Positions 5,999 to 9,104 of a stretch of 9,104 nt of DNA are shown here, one piece after another. The notes beneath the pieces are model-generated. The model had not been told where the DNA came from, did not search any database, and saw only the letters and a list, made by a program, of their open reading frames with translations. Source of the DNA: Candidatus Parcubacteria bacterium (GTDB lineage: Bacteria > Patescibacteriota > Minisyncoccia > Minisyncoccales > Minisyncoccaceae); contig JAGOOU010000020.1 of assembly GCA_017992335.1 (NCBI GenBank), positions 1 to 9,104 on the forward strand, read 5' to 3'. Position numbers and translations under genes: made by a program. Position 1 is the stretch's first letter. Every line of letters starts with the position of its first letter.

Positions 5999-7156
5999 TT
6001 ATTCGTTGCTTAATAATTCTTCTTCTATGTTTAAAACTTTTTCTTCTAAAGACTTTTTCTCTTTTTCTTTTATTTTTGCTAATCCAGGATCCTTGGGAAA
6101 ACGATAAAGAACTCCAAAACTCTCAACATTTATCGTTTCCGGCTCTCTTAATTTTTCTTTAATGTTTCTTCTCTCTGTATTTTTTCTAATAAAAGGTTTT
6201 TCTTTTTTAATAAATACTTTTTCCTCTTCTTCCTTAACTGGCTCAGGTTCTTTTTTTACAATAACTTCTTCTTTTTTAATCTCTTCAACAACAACTTTGG
6301 GTTCTTCTTTTTTTACAATAACTTCTTGTTTTTTAATCGGTTTTTCCTCTTTTTTGATAAACACCTTGGGTTCTTCTTTTTTAGGTTCTGGCATTTGAAT
6401 CTTAGTATTTCTTAATTCAAACTCTTTGCCAGAAAAATCTTCTATCTTATTATTTTCAAATAAATAACTTATTGATTTTAATTCTCTTAATTTTTTATCA
6501 TTCAAAGCTATCTTAAATAAAGATATTCCTGAATTTTTATCTCTTTGATTTATTTCAAAAAGTAAAAAGTCAGAACGAAATCCCGAAACAAGCATATTGG
6601 TGATTCCAGTAAGGGGAACTTTTATAGGGGTTCCTATTAAAGCCATGCCAACCAAAGCTCTTGACTTCTTTTCTCTTCCTATGTTTCTTAATATTGAATA
6701 CAGATTTTTTTTAGAAACTGTTTTATCTTTTAGCTCTTCTTCGTTTTCTCTTACTAAATTTTTTAAAAAATACTCTATTTTTCTTGTTCTTCCTCCTTCT
6801 ATATATTCTATAACGTCTTCGTTTGAATAACCAGTTTTTCCTCTGATTTTAGCTAGCAAGCTTGAATACTCATCTCCTGTTTTCTTTATTTCCTCATCAA
6901 TATTGTTATTTTTCTTCTTTAAATGTAAAACATAAACTAATCCTTGTTGTTCTCTCTTTTCTCTCAAAAGCCTAGCTAACCTATCTTTAATCATTAAATA
7001 TCTATCTATTTCGTTTTGAGAAATAGGTTCCCCAAAAAAAGGATCTCTTAATTTAATCTTATCTCTCTCTCTGAATTCTTCTTTGAACTCTAAAAACTGG
7101 TCTTCACCCTTCATTTTCTTAACTATCTCGTCTATATTTTCTAAATCATCACTCAT
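5999..7156 (-). CDS. 385-aa charged protein with Lys/Glu/Pro/Val-rich repeat linker, partner of the VirD4-like ATPase
   Basis: No named family is recognised. Three parts are visible. Residues 1-160 are helical and highly charged, with an RDPFFGEP segment (37-44) and coiled-coil potential around 50-105. Residues 165-245 look like a compact folded part, with a small-residue stretch ALVGMALIGTPIKVPLTGI (167-185) and strand-like SDFLLFEI and ISLFKIAL. Residues 255-325 are a low-complexity linker with repeated KVFIKKE and EVIVKKEEP units, followed by a short C-terminal segment SFGVLYRFPKDPGLAKI (346-362) and a last helix. The hydrophobic stretch is too short and mixed to call a membrane helix. The linker may hold apart two binding ends in a larger complex, which is inference. 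The ATG overlaps the ATPase stop (ATGA), and a separate promoter-like element lies inside the end of the ATPase gene. Confidence 0.75.
   Translation of the reverse strand: MSDDLENIDEIVKKMKGEDQFLEFKEEFRERDKIKLRDPFFGEPISQNEIDRYLMIKDRLARLLREKREQQGLVYVLHLKKKNNNIDEEIKKTGDEYSSLLAKIRGKTGYSNEDVIEYIEGGRTRKIEYFLKNLVRENEEELKDKTVSKKNLYSILRNIGREKKSRALVGMALIGTPIKVPLTGITNMLVSGFRSDFLLFEINQRDKNSGISLFKIALNDKKLRELKSISYLFENNKIEDFSGKEFELRNTKIQMPEPKKEEPKVFIKKEEKPIKKQEVIVKKEEPKVVVEEIKKEEVIVKKEPEPVKEEEEKVFIKKEKPFIRKNTERRNIKEKLREPETINVESFGVLYRFPKDPGLAKIKEKEKKSLEEKVLNIEEELLSNE
6251..6338. repeat. Two 31-base direct repeats, 57 bases apart, inside the charged linker
   Basis: The segments 6251-6281 and 6308-6338 are identical except for one C/G difference (6271 against 6328). 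Their offset of 57 bases is exactly 19 codons, so the repeat is in frame and encodes the duplicated EVIVKKE unit with flanking lysines. This suggests expansion of the linker by in-frame duplication or slippage. Part of the similarity is forced by lysine AAA/AAG codons. Confidence 0.7.
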
Positions 7157-9104
7157 ATCTGATTATTATACTTTATCTTTTGTTTTAAAACAATTATTCT
7201 TTGGTTAATTTCTTCGTCAACCAATTCCCTGTCTCTTCCAAAAGTTAAAGAATAATATTCTTTAATGTCCCAGCTTCTTTCCTTGTTCCCTTTAGTAGGA
7301 GGATAAGTTTTAACATTGAATGGCTTTGTAGTTTGTCCTTCAATTATGGGACGGATATAGAAATTAAAATTATCAATACTTATTAAGTCAGTCATTGAAA
7401 AGACTGGTTCAAATTCTTTTTTCACGAATTCTGCATCTTCTGTACCTATTCTAAAAGAAATAATCGTTCCAACATTGCCAAAAACACTTTCTCTTATTTG
7501 AGGAATCAATTGTCCGATATATTGATGAGAAACAGTTAAACAGAGGCGGTATTTTCTTGCTTCAGATAAAATAGTAGAGATACTTTCAGTTGCAAAATTA
7601 TGAAACTCGTCAATGTATAAATAGAAATCATTTCTTTGAGACTCCTCTATTTCTACTCTTGAAAAAGCAGCTAAAGCTAATTTACTTGTGATAATTAATC
7701 CCAAAAGGGCGCTATTCTTTTCCCCTATCCTTCCCTTACTTAAATTAACAAGGAATATTTTCTTTTGATCAAGTATTTCTCTAAAATTAAAAGTGCTGCT
7801 AACTTGACCCAAAATGGGCCTTAAAAAGTCATTTTGAATAAACGTATCAAACTTAGAGGTAATATATGGTCCCATGTTTTTAAGAGCTGCTTCTCCCCCT
7901 GCTTTTTCTGCTTGTTCAATCCAAAATTCTTTTACCAAAGTATTCCTACATTTTGAAAGCAAATATTTTCTAAAATTATCATCTGTAAAAACCTTGGGTA
8001 CTTCTAATAGAGTATAAACTTCAGAAGGGTCATCCATTAAAAGCATTAGGGCATTACGCGTATATTGTTCAAAGATTGGACCACCTGTTTGCTTTAAATC
8101 ATAAAGTTTATCAAAAATCCCGATTAATTCATTAATGATAAATGTTTTTTGCTCTGGAAAACGATGATCATATTCAAGCATATTAAGACCAACTGATCTT
8201 TTTTCGCTAGCTGGATCAAAAATTACAACATCTTCAATCCTTTCATCTGGAATCTTTCCTAAAATATCTTCAATTAAGTCGCCATGCGGATCTAAAACCC
8301 CCACTCCTTCCCTACTTAGAATATCTTGTTCAATTAAATTAGATAGGAAGGCAGATTTTCCTGTTCCAGTTTGACCGATAACATAAACGTGTCTTCTTCT
8401 GTCTTCTTTTTTTATTCTTATTTCTTTTTTCTCTTCTCTATATTGATTATATCCTAGAAGAATTCCTTCTCTTGGAATATTGGCTGGAGGAGGAGAAGTT
8501 CTTGATTTTAATCCTTTAATGTTGGGAGTTTTTAAAAACGGCGTTGGAAAATGAAAAATACTAGTTAATTCTTCGCTATTTAAAATTATATTCTGTTTAT
8601 TGTTAAATAAACGAAAACTGTAATCATAAAGAAACCTTCTTAATGCCGACTTATTTATTTTAACTATTGAGAAGCTGTTAAGTTTTTCCGAAGAAAATTG
8701 ATCAAAAGCATTTACGATTTGAGAAAACACATCATTGCTTTTAGCTTTATCTTTAATAGAAACAACCACTCTTATATTCACGTCAAAGCTTTCATTGTTT
8801 ATTTTTTCTTGAAGAGATTTTATTAATTCTTCATCTCTTTTAATTATTTTCTCTGGTTCTTTTTTCTCTGGAGATTTAAAAACATTAAATCCGCTAGTCT
8901 CCATTAATGCTGACGTTAGAGTCTTACCATTATTAACCTCGTCAATAATTGAATTAGCTCTTATTCTCCAAGATGGCGAAGAGTTTCTTAAAATGATTTG
9001 AACCACTGCTTCTTCTCTTTCTTCAAGCTTGGTTAAAACATTAGTTATAATTGACAAAGAATCTGTTTCTAAATACTTGTAGGTTTTTATTGGTAAAAAC
9101 AATG
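7153..9104 (-). CDS. VirD4/TraG/HerA-like type IV secretion-type DNA-binding ATPase, 5' end outside the window
   Basis: This is a predicted P-loop motor of the FtsK/HerA/VirD4 superfamily. Numbering from the TTG at 9102 (649 aa visible), Walker A is GQTGTGKS (243-250), followed by the VirD4/TraG-type GVLDPHGDLIEDIL (268-281), Walker B YLYIDEFHNFA (494-504), the post-Walker-B ARKYRLCLTVSHQYIGQL (515-532) with Q527 as sensor-type residue, and the FRIGTEDAEFV segment (550-560). Residues 30-40 (EEAVVQIILRN) and 107-116 resemble the beta-rich N-terminal region of Patescibacteria and archaeal members. The TTG is probably not the true start: the frame stays open through the window edge and homologs, as I recall them, carry an N-terminal hydrophobic segment not seen here. 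Inner-membrane anchoring is therefore likely but unseen. The stop overlaps the next start (ATGA). It may drive DNA uptake, DNA export or protein transfer; no relaxase or VirB4-like gene is visible, so conjugation is not supported. Confidence 0.88.
   Translation of the reverse strand, partial: LFLPIKTYKYLETDSLSIITNVLTKLEEREEAVVQIILRNSSPSWRIRANSIIDEVNNGKTLTSALMETSGFNVFKSPEKKEPEKIIKRDEELIKSLQEKINNESFDVNIRVVVSIKDKAKSNDVFSQIVNAFDQFSSEKLNSFSIVKINKSALRRFLYDYSFRLFNNKQNIILNSEELTSIFHFPTPFLKTPNIKGLKSRTSPPPANIPREGILLGYNQYREEKKEIRIKKEDRRRHVYVIGQTGTGKSAFLSNLIEQDILSREGVGVLDPHGDLIEDILGKIPDERIEDVVIFDPASEKRSVGLNMLEYDHRFPEQKTFIINELIGIFDKLYDLKQTGGPIFEQYTRNALMLLMDDPSEVYTLLEVPKVFTDDNFRKYLLSKCRNTLVKEFWIEQAEKAGGEAALKNMGPYITSKFDTFIQNDFLRPILGQVSSTFNFREILDQKKIFLVNLSKGRIGEKNSALLGLIITSKLALAAFSRVEIEESQRNDFYLYIDEFHNFATESISTILSEARKYRLCLTVSHQYIGQLIPQIRESVFGNVGTIISFRIGTEDAEFVKKEFEPVFSMTDLISIDNFNFYIRPIIEGQTTKPFNVKTYPPTKGNKERSWDIKEYYSLTFGRDRELVDEEINQRIIVLKQKIKYNNQI
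7165..7193 (-). promoter_or_regulatory. Predicted internal leaderless promoter upstream of the 385-aa gene
   Basis: On the minus strand, TTGTTT (7193-7188) and perfect TATAAT (7170-7165) are separated by 17 bases, and TATAAT lies 8 bases before the ATG at 7156. The geometry equals that of the helicase promoter. The whole element sits inside the last codons of the ATPase gene, where TATAAT encodes Tyr-Asn in KYNNQI. It could give the four downstream genes expression independent of the ATPase. In AT-rich coding DNA, a chance match is possible. Confidence 0.5.

Noticed and set aside
6240..6380. Short repeats considered as a CRISPR array
   Set aside because: Only two clear copies, in frame with a Lys/Glu-rich protein and without unique spacers of regular size.
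6162..6398. Plus-strand open frame rich in Phe/Ser/Leu that looks like a membrane protein
   Set aside because: It is the complement of the Lys/Glu linker repeats of the 385-aa gene; the apparent hydrophobic repeats are an artefact of AAA/GAA codons read antisense.
6597..6830. Plus-strand open frame of 77 codons
   Set aside because: Antisense to the helical N-terminal half of the 385-aa gene, with no independent support.
7153..9104. Conjugative element or plasmid transfer region
   Set aside because: Only the coupling-type ATPase is present. There is no relaxase, VirB-type channel gene, integrase or origin of transfer in the window.

Overview
The window looks like a chromosomal segment from a small-genome, AT-rich Patescibacteria (Candidate Phyla Radiation) member, most likely of the Parcubacteria type. 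This is inferred from gene content and protein style: a DUF5663-like protein, a prepilin-type N-terminus fused to a LamG domain, a UvrD helicase fused to a RecB/Cas4-like nuclease, a VirD4-like ATPase with the charged N-terminal region common in this group, and very Lys/Glu/Ile/Asn-rich proteins. There is no rRNA or marker gene to confirm it. TGA ends two genes in ATGA overlaps, so the code is standard bacterial; this argues against the Gracilibacteria/SR1 lineages that read TGA as glycine.

All eight genes lie on the minus strand, so transcription runs from high to low coordinates. The largest gap is 50 bases. No RNA gene, insertion sequence, CRISPR array or convincing terminator is visible.

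Region A (9104 to 4982) is a compact five-gene cluster. It contains a VirD4/TraG-like ATPase whose 5' end lies outside the window, a 385-aa charged protein with a Lys/Glu/Pro/Val linker (ATGA overlap), a 177-aa helical protein (4-base gap), a 102-aa DUF5663-like protein (16-base gap) and a previously uncalled 50-aa microprotein (1-base gap). The tight packing suggests one functional unit built around an ATP-driven DNA- or protein-moving motor. None of the four small partners has a known role. No relaxase or mating-channel gene is present in the window.

Region B (4931 to 1908) is a 1007-codon helicase-nuclease of the AdnA/AdnB/AddA type, with a predicted 4Fe-4S nuclease domain and an altered helicase motif III. 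Region C (1872 to 1) is a pseudopilin-LamG protein, translationally coupled by ATGA to gpsA (glycerol-3-phosphate dehydrogenase), whose last few codons fall outside the window.

A shared regulatory pattern stands out. Three starts (385-aa protein, helicase, pilin) have a perfect TATAAT only 6 to 8 bases before the ATG, with a -35-like hexamer at exactly 17 bases spacing, and no start in the window has a clear Shine-Dalgarno sequence. This predicts leaderless or nearly leaderless mRNAs.
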